Source: Euonymus europaeus
Taxonomy: Eukaryota > Streptophyta > Magnoliopsida > Celastrales > Celastraceae
Assembly (NCBI GenBank): GCA_963580455.1
Contig: OY756970.1
Coordinates: 14,570,001-14,634,000, forward strand
DNA length: 64,000 nt
Reading direction: 5' to 3'
The notes beneath the pieces were generated by a model. That model was not told the origin of the DNA and ran no database searches. It saw only the letters and a list, made by a program, of their open reading frames with translations. The position numbers were made by a program, and so were the translations under genes. Below, in pieces: positions 55,511 through 64,000 of this stretch; position 1 is the first letter of the stretch, and each line of letters starts with the position of its first letter.

Positions 55511-55888
55511 ATTTTTTTAGGCGGTCTTCGCAATCTGTACATTCCCGTACAACTGTCAAAAAGTTCATTATATCAAAACGAAAAATAAACAATAAATGAA
55601 AGAATACTGGAATTGCTGATAAGTTCAATAAAAATTTCGAATAAAGACTAAAGAGTTGAAAGAAAAGCAGTTAAAAAAAGTCTTTTAACTACTATATATG
55701 GATAAGAGATCACCTAACTGCCTTCTTTCACCGCACTCGCTCTCTATCCAGCCTCAAAATTCTTTTACTTCTCTTTTCTTTGATTCTGTTTTTGGATATT
55801 TTTTTTCTCCTTCATTCTGGCCCAGAACCTCCTAAATTTCTCAAAAAGCCAATTAACCAATGAATCAATCATGCGAAACCCAGTTCCC

Positions 55889-56623
55889 TCATTTTTGCAA
55901 CCCCTCCATGTAATTCCTCACTTCCATCCTAATCATATCCTGCATTATCGCTAACACATCGGGCCCAAATCCAATCGTGGCGTTTTTGGCCTCAGAGACG
56001 ATGATTTGTTTAGGAATCAGTGGTTGGTCCCCGAGAAACCCAGTCCCAGGCAGGGACAGAGTTAGAACAGTGCTCGGACCATCGTCGTCCTTCATTGTCT
56101 CACACGGTTGTGATTCCAATTCGACCTGCTGCAAAGGCCTCGAGACCGGTAACTCAGCGTCGCTTACATCAGATCCCGAACTGTTCGGGCTATAACAAAC
56201 ACCACCGGAAGGAGAGGCAGTTTTAGCCGATTTCTTCTCCGGTTCTTGTTTCTCTTCGTCGTTCGAGTTCTCCATCATCATCGAAGCGAACTTTCTCTTC
56301 AAGGTCGAGTTCCAATGGTTCTTAATAGCGTTATCGGAGCGGCCATTGAGGAGTCGAGCAATGGTTGCCCACTTGTTTCCATATTTGGCGTGTGCATTAA
56401 TAATGATCTCATCCTCTTCGGCCGTGAAAGCACGGTGTTGAACCTCCGGCGAGAGTTGGTTGCACCAACGCAACCGGCACGACTTTCCAGATCGACCTGG
56501 AATCGATGCCGATATCAAGGACCAGTTACGTGGACCATGAGATTGAACTAGCTTATGCAATAGCTGGTCCTCATCGGACCTCCATGGGCCCTTGACCCGA
56601 TCCATTCCAGATTCTTGATGCAT
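55889..56623 (-). CDS. R2R3-MYB transcription factor, subgroup 22 (MYB44/70/73/77 type), 244 aa
   Basis: Single-exon frame ending TGA at 55889-55891; TAG lies directly before the start codon in frame, so Met1 is the earliest start (Met7 is an alternative). R2 has Trp at 14, 34 and 53; R3 has Phe66, Trp85 and Trp104, so the DNA-binding domain is complete to LKRK at ~108-111. Subgroup-22 motifs follow: [11 protein letters not shown] (145-155), the EAR-like repression motif LTLSL (187-191) and [20 protein letters not shown] (223-242). Members act in the nucleus in ABA, auxin and stress signalling and bind AACNG sites; many repress through the EAR motif. Lack of introns is normal for the subgroup. 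Six AACNG sites lie within ~210 bases upstream of the start codon. The exact orthologue within the subgroup is not resolved. Confidence 0.95.
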   Translation of the reverse strand: MHQESGMDRVKGPWRSDEDQLLHKLVQSHGPRNWSLISASIPGRSGKSCRLRWCNQLSPEVQHRAFTAEEDEIIINAHAKYGNKWATIARLLNGRSDNAIKNHWNSTLKRKFASMMMENSNDEEKQEPEKKSAKTASPSGGVCYSPNSSGSDVSDAELPVSRPLQQVELESQPCETMKDDDGPSTVLTLSLPGTGFLGDQPLIPKQIIVSEAKNATIGFGPDVLAIMQDMIRMEVRNYMEGLQK

Positions 56624-56643
56624 CTACAAACAAAAAAACTGAT

Positions 56644-56684
56644 CAAGAAACCTGAAGGAGAGGAGAGGAGAGGAGAGGCGGTAT
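56644..56684 (-). repeat. CTCTC-type pentamer repeat in the MYB 5' leader
   Basis: On the plus strand GGAGAGGAGAGGAGAGGAGA precedes the start codon by 30-50 bases on the transcript side. Pyrimidine-rich leaders of this kind are common in plant transcripts. Confidence 0.6.
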
Positions 56685-56760
56685 TGAGGACGAAGGTGCC
56701 TCTGGTTTGGATTGTCGCGAGAAACAAAATGGAGGGTTTTTAAAAGAAAGGTATTAGGGT

Positions 56761-56828
56761 AACTGATAGAGTCGGTTAACTGATACAGGTAGTAGGCCGT
56801 TACATGAACCGGTAACTCCCAGTAACCG
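56761..56828 (-). promoter_or_regulatory. Cluster of six MYB recognition sites upstream of the MYB gene
   Basis: AACNG words on either strand lie at 56761 (AACTG), 56773 (CGGTT), 56778 (AACTG), 56797 (CCGTT), 56807 (AACCG) and 56824 (AACCG). AACNG is the reported binding core of subgroup-22 MYBs and a general MYB site. Three further copies lie farther upstream (57260, 57281, 57286). The sites are seen directly; autoregulation is inferred. Confidence 0.6.
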
Positions 56829-56879
56829 GTCAAAATAATATACACAGCTGTATAACTTCCACACGCCTCCACGTCGGCT

Positions 56880-59449
56880 GCTTTAATTCCTAAATATCCA
56901 ACCGAAATCTCGAAAATAATGGGAAATCTGGAGCGTTCGTTTCCTAAACAGTAAAAAAGACGTTTTTCATTTTTTACTGAACGTCAAGATGGTTCTGGAA
57001 GGGTGAAAATATCGTGCGAAATTGGAGTTTGGAGAGGGATAAGTATTTGACTGAGCCAGCCTGGAGAGCATTACTTGTTTTGTTTGGTTTTAAATTTTTA
57101 ATGTATTGGGACGCAAGGAAGTGATGACGTGGAGAAAACGACAAGAGCGGTCGTGGAATTAGAGAACGGATTAGTACTGACAATCTGTCAGTCCAGCCTG
57201 TAAAATCATCGCACTGTTACACCGACTCCACAGTCTGTCGTTTTATAACACACGCCTTGCCGTTTTGAGGAGTAAGTTATAACGGAACGGAGTGGGTAAC
57301 AACCAAGGAAACTGCCCTTGATTTTCTTATGCGATTCCGTTTCCCTAATTAACAATTAATATAAAATTTTGAGAGCAGGAAAAAAATAAAAAATTTGAAT
57401 AAAAAAACTAACAATTAACTGAAAAGATAAGGCATAAAATTGAATCGTTATCCGTGGGTACGTTCGTACTAAAACATTTCACAGTCAAAGGTCAACGCGA
57501 GGAGAGACGGAATCTGGTAGGACACGCATGAGTGCAGTGGCCAACCACCAAACAAATATTTATATATATATATATAAATACTAAAGAAGGACAACGTGTT
57601 TGATACAAATTTGACTAAATAGTACGTCCATCTTGCATCTTGCAATTTATTAAAAATTCCCATAATAAATTATGGGAAAGAAAATAGTGAGTCTGTCTAT
57701 GCATGCATGACCCAACACAAAACCACAAAATAATTCTTCTACCGGAAAAAATTATGAATTTAGCTAAATTTTTTAAAATAAAAGGGTATCTTCTCTACAC
57801 CAAAAATGTACTCTAATCATCCCTTGGCACAAGACAGCGAGACCTAGCAGTGAATCTTGACGATCAATCAAACGTTTGACACGTGGCAAACAATGAGGGA
57901 TTTTATTTGATCATTTGTCTGTTTTGCAGGTTTTATGGTTCAAGTTTCTCCTAAATTCATATATATGTTGTTGAAAATTAGGGTTTTCTGTGAAGGAACA
58001 TTATGTTAGCAAGAGGCGAATGTTTAGCTGAATAATATCAGAAAAATGCAAAAGATCACAAAGTTTCAAGCACATATATTCCATTTCTCTCAACAACAAT
58101 CTCAATTTTTGTGCGTAAATAGGGAGCTAGAATCAAACAACTTGTGTTTTTCCACGACTAGATATCACTTCCACAGCCAGTCGTGAAGTTCGATTCCAGA
58201 GTCATGACCTTTCTTCATTCGCAATCAAAGGTAGCTATTACCACAAATATCAAGAATGTGCACATGTCCTATTTTCCAAGTGAGTGAGATGAATTTCATG
58301 TGCATCATTCCTCAATAATCTCAAAGGTAAATCTCATGACCTAAAATAGCTCAAAGTGGCCCATCATTGCATAAGACCCTCATTTTTCAGAGGAAGTAGG
58401 AGGGTGGCACAAGAATCTAGCTAGCACTCAGAAGCACATGATCCAATGCTCTCCATGAAGCGATGATCACACCATCAAATCAGGAGAAGTCATCCCACCA
58501 AGACATTTGAAGGTTTATAAGAATAAGAAGAAGCAACAATAACTACCCCGCATCAAACACATATTCAACATCTCAAATTATATCCTTTTTAATATGACTC
58601 CAATTAACTATCCTTAGATTTTACATTCAAACCTTCGGGTTGTAGCCTTTGCAGCTATTCTTAGTTTTAGCTTGTAAAGCATGCTTTTCTATGTGCTTCG
58701 ATGTAGCTCAATAAAATTCAGTACAATTTAGGATGTTATATTTTTCATGCCATTTTAATAGAACCTCCTTCATCCCTCACCTCTCTAGGTCAATCCTTTT
58801 GTTATTTGGAGTACTTAAAATGGATGAACCCTCACCTCTCTAGGTCAATCCTTTCGTTATTTGTAGTACTTAAAATGGATGAATGTGTACTCATCAAAAT
58901 TTTTCTATATTCAGCAAATCATTAGCATTATTTGGTTAATAAGTTTAAAATGCACATACATTTTATAACCAAAACAAAATAGTATAAATGCTTTTTTGGT
59001 GATCGAGAACACCTCAGTCTAGCATGTCACTTTGTAACAGCTGAATCATATCTTAACTGAGGATGCCTACTTTGTGCACACAGTGAGCCACCAATTTAGT
59101 CACAGATTAAAGACCAATATGCCCCCTGAGGCTCTTAACGCCTCTCAAGAAGTAGGGTCATACCATCGGTCCTTGTCCCATGAAATTCAAAAACCCCAAG
59201 GGAAATAGTACTCTCCTCCCCAATTCAAATGCCCGACCTTAAGTAAGAACCAATTATTTGCCTTAAACTCTACTATATAATCAATGAGGCTATCATTCCG
59301 TGGTTTAGTATACATGCATGTTGATAGGAACAATCTAAGATGATTCATGAGTAAAAATAATGTGTTTGTCTAAGGTGCTGCACATAGTAGACAACAATCG
59401 ATCAAAAACATCCCCATATTTATATAAATATATATATGTATATATATAT
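56880..59449. other. Upstream and intergenic DNA of the MYB gene
   Basis: No coding gene recognised. It contains a 55-bp tandem repeat (58774-58828 and 58829-58882, starting CCCTCACCTCTCTAGGTCAA) and AT microsatellites near 57557 and 59420-59449. Confidence 0.5.
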
Positions 59450-60144
59450 ACAGTCCCGTTCAAGTGTGGGATCCCGCATGTTCCCACTCATGCGGGATCC
59501 CACATCCTGGCCGTCCATCTAATCGGACGGCCAGATTAATTTTGTTACGGTAACCCTTGCGACTTCTTCCTTCTTCCAGATCCCTCTCGTGCAGCAAATC
59601 CCACTTCCACCTTCTTCCTTCTTCACGCAACTTCTTCTTGCGATTATGCCAGGATGTTTTCTTCTTCTTCAGCGTGAGTTCTTGGCCCTCCGCTCACTTC
59701 CTTTCTTCTTCCATGAGAGGGTGAGTTCTTCCCTTGGAGATTCTGTTCCATTATTTCCTCAAATTGATTTCTATCTTCAGATTTGTTCTAGTTCTTCCTC
59801 AAGTTTAGTTCGGAACGAAAATAAGGTTCGAGGTCTTCTTCCATTCCATTAGAGATCAATTTGAAGAGCTCGATTTCTATGTTTTCTAATCGAAGTTGGG
59901 GGGCAGATCGGAGCTCCAAGGTGGCAGATCGGTAAAGAGAAGCTTGACAAACCCATTTGATGGAAGGAAGAAGAACTGAAGAATGGAGGGGAGAGAGAGG
60001 GCTGCGTGAAGAAGATGGAGAGAGAGAGAGGAAGAAGAACTGAAAGAGGAAGGAGGAATGATGGAGGAGAGAGTGTTTTTTTTTTTTTAAAGTAAAATAA
60101 CATTTGACCGTCCGATTAAATCGGACGGTGATAAGAGGCATCCC

Positions 60145-62163
60145 TGTAATATCCCGAACCCAAAATTTTAAAAAAATATAATAATTTTTTAAATTTAATA
60201 TTTTTAATAAATACTACATATTTTTAGAAAAATATTGACGCAAGAATCAGCTAAATCGGAGTTGAATTGGATTTGTTATGGATTATAGAAGTTTAAGTGT
60301 TATTTGGGAATAAGGGGCAAAACGGTAATTTTCACCAAAAATCTGGGATAACCCAGATTTTTCTGGTTTTTTCGGCAGATTTGGCCGAAGGAGAGAGAGA
60401 GAGGGGAGGAGAGAGAGAGAGAGAGAGAGAAGAAGTTGTTCGTTTGTGGTCCGATCGGAGCAAGTAAGGTGTCAAATCGAAGCTCGTGAAGAGAGGAGCA
60501 AAACCCAAGTAGAATCACCACCATCGGACCACCGTAGACGGCGGAATCGGCCGGAGAAGTTTCGGTTTTTCAAAATTTCAAAGCTCGATCCCGGTCGATT
60601 CAGTAGGAATTTTGGAACGAGACAGGTACCATTAGATTTCTGTTGTTGTGGGCTTCGTTTTGATGTAGGAGTGACCGGAAAATTCGCCGGAAAAATGGAT
60701 TCCGGCCGACCGAGTTGACTCAGCTCCGGCGAGTTGACTCGGGTTTGACTGTCGTGTATACGTATCCGTATTTTGATGCAGGAGATTGATTTGGAGTTTT
60801 CAGATGTATTACGGATTAGCTTAGTCGACATTCCAGGTAGGGATTCTGTCCTAGTTCTTATTTGGGGTTCCGGGTGTTCCGTATTCGACGGACTCCTATT
60901 TGTCTATTGGTGTGAAATTCCCGGAGGTTGGGAATTTCTCTGTTTATACTCTTATCTGATTTATTTCCGCAATTGCAATATGTTATGATTATATGTGGTT
61001 TGTTTGGAGGTATATGTACGACAGACAGTATCCTGGTGGGGCCCACCTATACTCTCGTGGGGCCCACTTATCCTTTTGTGGGGCCCACAGCCATTGGTGG
61101 GGCCCACCTCCTGATGTTTGGTTTTATCCTCGAGAGTCCGAATAGGACTTCATTATGATGATCTTCTATGATTTGTGAGCTTATGGTGGGATGATTTGTA
61201 GAGCGTGGGACCCACATCGGGCGACCCAGCTTACTGGATGATTTATCGATGGTTTTGATCGGGTACGTACCTGGAGACCGGATTGAGGTGAGGTACATCC
61301 TAGGGGACGCTCTTCGATGTAGGCGATGCTATCGAGTACCTGATGTAGGCTCGATCCTCATCCAATCTGGGGAGTACCTGGACTGGGAGACACCTTGGGG
61401 GGATCAGGGTGGGTCCAGGGGAGGATTTTCTGTTGTTATATGGATATGAGTTGATACGGATTTGTGTTGATACGGATTTGAGTTGATATGGATTTGAGTT
61501 GGATTATGGTTGAGTACTGATTTGAGAGTTGTACTTGAGGATGGTAGTGGTGGAACCTACTCGGTATCTATCCTACGGATTGACTGATTGTGATGAGATG
61601 TGATGTGTATCACTTATGGTTTCTCTGTATGTATTCTATATCATACAGACTTTCTTACTTTATCTCTGATTTACTGGAGTTCGGTGATACGGGAGTGTAT
61701 CACTATTTGAGTTTCCTGTTCATTTCACTTACCTCTTGAGCTTTTACTTTCCATTTATTCTGATGATTGATATTCCTCTATATCCCTACTGAGCTTTGTA
61801 GCTCATCCCTTTCATTCACATGATTTCAGGTGAGATAGCCGGAGTGGATGATCAGCGCAGGGATGCGTGAGGCGTGATGTAGCTGGTGTGGGGATGATTT
61901 GTCTGTTTTCAGTATTTGTTTTTTTCGTATTTATGATATTTGGATTTTTCCGCTGTAGACTCTGGATTGCAGATTACATTATGTTTGGAGTATTTGGGAT
62001 TATGGTTGAGATTTATATATATATATATATATGAGATTACTTATGTAGTGTTTGGGTAGTTTGGGGTGTAAATCCGGTTCGGGGAACAGAGGAGTTCCCT
62101 GCCGGTCACGTCTCTGGGATTCATGGGTGCTCATCTGCACCTATCTGGGAGAGGGGCGTGACA
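60145..62163 (+). mobile_element. Solo LTR, 2.0 kb
   Basis: Starts TGTAATATCCCGAACCC, ends GAGGGGCGTGACA, with the 5-bp target copy ATCCC on both sides (60140-60144 and 62164-62168). No gag, pol, primer site or polypurine tract lies inside, so it is the product of LTR-LTR recombination. Size and end type suggest a Gypsy (chromovirus Tekay/Del-like) family. It contains (GA)n (60390-60432), a GC-rich leader-like block, four GTGGGGCCCAC words and a (TA)n run near 62020. Confidence 0.88.
61036..61107 (+). repeat. Four evenly spaced GTGGGGCCCAC words
   Basis: Perfect copies at 61036, 61057, 61078 and 61097, spaced 21, 21 and 19 bases. Each contains the TGGGCC-type core (on the reverse strand) known as site II in plant promoters. 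They lie inside the solo LTR. Confidence 0.85.
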
Positions 62164-62209
62164 ATCCCGCACTAAATATTTAGTGCGGGATCCCCCGCTA
62201 GATAATCGT

Positions 62210-62212
<3 letters not shown>

Positions 62213-62256
<44 letters not shown>
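62213..62256. repeat. (TA)n microsatellite between elements A and B
   Basis: About 44 bases of pure alternating TA separate the two elements. It is likely the remains of their common target. Confidence 0.9.
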
Positions 62257-62260
<4 letters not shown>

Positions 62261-64000
62261 CGGGGCTCACCTCAGGTATCCCGGATGCATATTTGCCTCC
62301 GGGATACACCTTTTGTCCGTTGGATCAATCCAACGGACAAAAGGTCTTATCTTTTTTAAAATCAAACTTTTGGTCTTATCTTTTTTAAAATCAAACTTTT
62401 GGTCTTATCAAAAGTTCTCTTTCCACAATTATTTCTCTTTTCTCTCTCCCCAGTGCTTTGTCTCTCCTCTGTGGCGTCTCCATCTGCAGCTGCTCCGTCT
62501 CTCCTTTGTGGCGTCTCCATCTACAGCTGCTCCGTCTCTCCTCTGTGGCTCTCCATTTGCAGATGCCGCTCCTCCACTCTCTCCTCCTCCGACCCATCTC
62601 TCAAATCTGCCTCCTACGAGCCCAGTCTGTTTGAAGGTCTTCTGGTCTTGCGACCCATCTCCGGATCTGCCTCCTGCGAGCCCAATATCCACCTGATGGC
62701 GTATGATGGAACCATTGCGTCCTGATTTGGTTGCTAAGCTTGCTAGATATTCACACAAATTTCAGGTTTTTGTTAGCACTGTTGATGTCTGTTTGGGTGG
62801 AGAAATTGGAAGAAAGTGCAACTACACGCATACTGATAAATCCCTTGTACATTTTGTGTGGTTAAGTTTCCTGGATATAATCCCTTGTACATTGTATATG
62901 GTTTGGTTTGTTGGATATAATCTCCTGTTCATTCTCAAGTGATCAAACAAATGGTTTTGGCAATAACAGGGTATTGGCAATGTATCTTTTATTTTGCCCA
63001 ATTGTATATGGTTATGTTCGCTGGATACAATCCCTTGTATATTCTGTGTGATGAAACAAATGTGGCAATGCCAAAATCCAACAACCGCGTAATTTAAACT
63101 TCCAAAGCACAAAGATGGAAAACCAGGTGGCCAGAAAGGAAGTGATCTGAAAGACTGAAAAATTCATACAACCAGTTCAACAAAAATATTAATGCAAGAT
63201 ACATGGATATGTACATATTTAAGGATTGTTCAATGCTGGGCAATTCCTTTTGTCATGCGATTGCCCTGTCAGTCCGCATCCTTGACATCGTCTGGAACTC
63301 TTTGTGGCAATTTCTTTCCCGCCTTTCAACCTCTTCCCACAACCTTTCGCCCTAACTTGGTCCGGCTCGTGATAAGTAGGTTCCGAAAGACAAACACTAG
63401 GTTGAGATTGAGTTCCATCTTTCGAAGTCATTAACTTGAGTCTCTCATGGAGAAACTCAAATTGCTCCGAATACTAAAACCAGCAAATCTAGCATATTCA
63501 TTATAAAAAAGTTGAGCTTCCTCAACCGAATCAAACTCTTGTCCTAATTTGGGAATTTTTACAAGCACTACTTGAGGCAAACTCTTGAAACGGATTTGAC
63601 GAGGAACCCACATCAACTTCTTGAGCAAAGTTCATTTCATTATCCATTCCACTATAGTATTGCAAGAAATCAAAAGGAACCAGGACTAACAACAAATTAA
63701 TTTTAATACATCTTAACACTACTGGGATGCTTAACACTACCTATCTGATGGGACTCTTTCCTTGAAATCTCCAGAAGTAAAATCAACCGAGCATGAATGT
63801 CGGAGAGAACAGTTGGGTGGCGATGGAGTTCGGGCAGGACAATTTGTGCTGGTCGGAGACTGGATGAGCAGCAGCTGTAGATGGAGACGCCACAGAGGAG
63901 AGACGAAGCACTGGGGAGAGAGAAAAGATAAATAATTGTGGAAATAGAAAACTTTTGATAAGATCAAAAGATTGATTTTAAAAAAGATAATACCTTTTGT
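62257..64000. mobile_element. Element B: MULE with double-hairpin end, runs off the window
   Basis: Left end: ACAGCGGGGCTCACC, hairpin 1 with arms GTATCCCGGA (62276-62285) and TCCGGGATAC (62298-62307), and hairpin 2 with perfect 17-bp arms CCTTTTGTCCGTTGGAT (62309-62325) and its inverse (62328-62344). A 29-bp unit starting TCTTATCTTTTTTAAAATCA is then repeated twice. From ~63730 to 64000 the inverse of 62337-62530 is read (ATTATCTTTTTTAAAATCAA, CCACAATTATTTxTCTTTTC, CTCTGTGGCGTCTCCATCT), so these are long inverted repeats. Bases at 64000 pair with ~62335, so about 80 bases of the right end lie outside. A FAR1-type transposase remnant lies inside. Confidence 0.78.
63219..63647 (-). pseudogene. 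FAR1/FHY3-type MULE transposase with the catalytic core deleted
   Basis: From an ATG at 63647 the minus strand reads an acidic leader (MDNEMNFAQEVDVGSSSNPF), then after a one-base shift near 63546 the FAR1 DNA-binding domain start (GQEFDSVEEAQLFYNEYARF, GFSIRS). It then jumps at ~63459-63467 to the C-terminal part (FEFLHERLKLMTSKDG, VRAKGCGKRLKGGKE, zinc knuckle CQGCGLTGQSHDKRNCP) and ends at 63219. The MULE transposase and SWIM domains that lie between these parts in the family are absent. FAR1-family proteins are domesticated or active MULE transposases; this copy cannot catalyse transposition. Confidence 0.75.

Larger units (their letters stand above)
59450..62212. mobile_element. Element A: foldback (probably MULE-type) element with double-hairpin ends, split by a solo LTR
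   Basis: Left end: ACAGTCCCGTTCAAG, hairpin 1 with arms TGTGGGATCCCGCATG (59465-59480) and its exact inverse (59489-59504), then hairpin 2 with GGCCGTCC (59509-59516) and GGACGGCC (59525-59532). Right end, reversed: ACAACGATTATCTAGCGG, a perfect 28-bp palindrome with half ATCCCGCACTAAAT, then hairpin arms ACCGTCCGATT/AATCGGACGGT (60107-60129). The palindrome is interrupted by the solo LTR at 60145-62163. Without it the element is ~740 bases. The interior has long inverse tracts of TTCTTCTTC. Both borders lie in TA repeats. Superfamily assignment is tentative. Confidence 0.7.

Noticed and set aside
56624..56872. 82-codon frame ending exactly before the MYB start codon
   Set aside because: It overlaps the MYB-site cluster and the pentamer-repeat leader, has no domain, and its stop only marks the in-frame boundary of the MYB start.
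60446..60831. Frames of 90 and 119 codons on opposite strands
   Set aside because: They lie in the GC-rich leader-like part of the solo LTR; composition is low in complexity and there is no family resemblance.
62313..62758. Several frames over 100 codons on both strands
   Set aside because: They come from the repeated CTCCATCTGCAGCTGCTCC-type tract of the element B arm; serine/proline- or arginine-rich translations are typical of such tracts.
1..64000. CRISPR array, rRNA or bacterial-type operon
   Set aside because: No regularly spaced identical repeats with unique spacers, no rRNA-like sequence, and gene structure is clearly plant nuclear.

Overview
This window is nuclear DNA from a flowering plant, most likely a eudicot and possibly woody. 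Evidence: short AT-rich introns with GT-AG borders, plant-only gene families (lignin-type cinnamyl alcohol dehydrogenase, subgroup-22 R2R3-MYB), and a dense mix of plant transposon families. Species cannot be told from the sequence. Only three host genes are supported: a 5-exon CAD gene (6080-8134, +), a 10-exon UNC-50-family membrane protein gene (14628-23303, -) and an intronless MYB44/70/73/77-type gene (55889-56623, -). They show no operon-like or pathway grouping. All three open reading frames are complete and look functional; nearly everything else is transposon DNA in various states of decay.

Left part (1-14 kb): a decayed Mutator-like (MULE) transposase gene cut by the window edge; a 1.2 kb non-autonomous MULE with a 9-bp target duplication; a hAT-like short element carrying a tRNA-like (SINE-like) stretch and ending at the CAD promoter; the CAD gene; a Stowaway-type MITE; and a second, 3.4 kb MULE with transposase remnants whose left end carries a row of imperfect palindromes.

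Middle part (14-26 kb): the UNC-50 homologue, reconstructed exon by exon to 252 codons. Its 4.1 kb first intron hosts a LINE-type zf-RVT fragment and a 1.5 kb hAT element with a perfect 8-bp target duplication. Just upstream of the gene lies a 2.1 kb MULE with ~400-bp inverted repeats and a perfect 9-bp duplication.

Transposon graveyard (26-55 kb): a Copia element with both LTRs and a 5-bp duplication; a mariner fragment; a TTF-type hAT remnant; a second Copia with one LTR; a Tat/Ogre-like Gypsy; a chromovirus-like Gypsy gag-protease piece; and a reverse-strand Copia whose tRNA primer-binding site is split by a 4.8 kb BED-type hAT element with a nearly complete transposase. Beyond these come AT-rich foldback repeats and a CACTA end.

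Right part (55-64 kb): the MYB gene, with six AACNG-type MYB sites packed into 68 bp of its own promoter; then two related elements whose termini consist of consecutive short hairpins. One of them is split by a 2.0 kb solo LTR inserted within a 28-bp palindrome. The other carries a FAR1/FHY3-type transposase remnant from which the catalytic core has been deleted; it runs off the window end.
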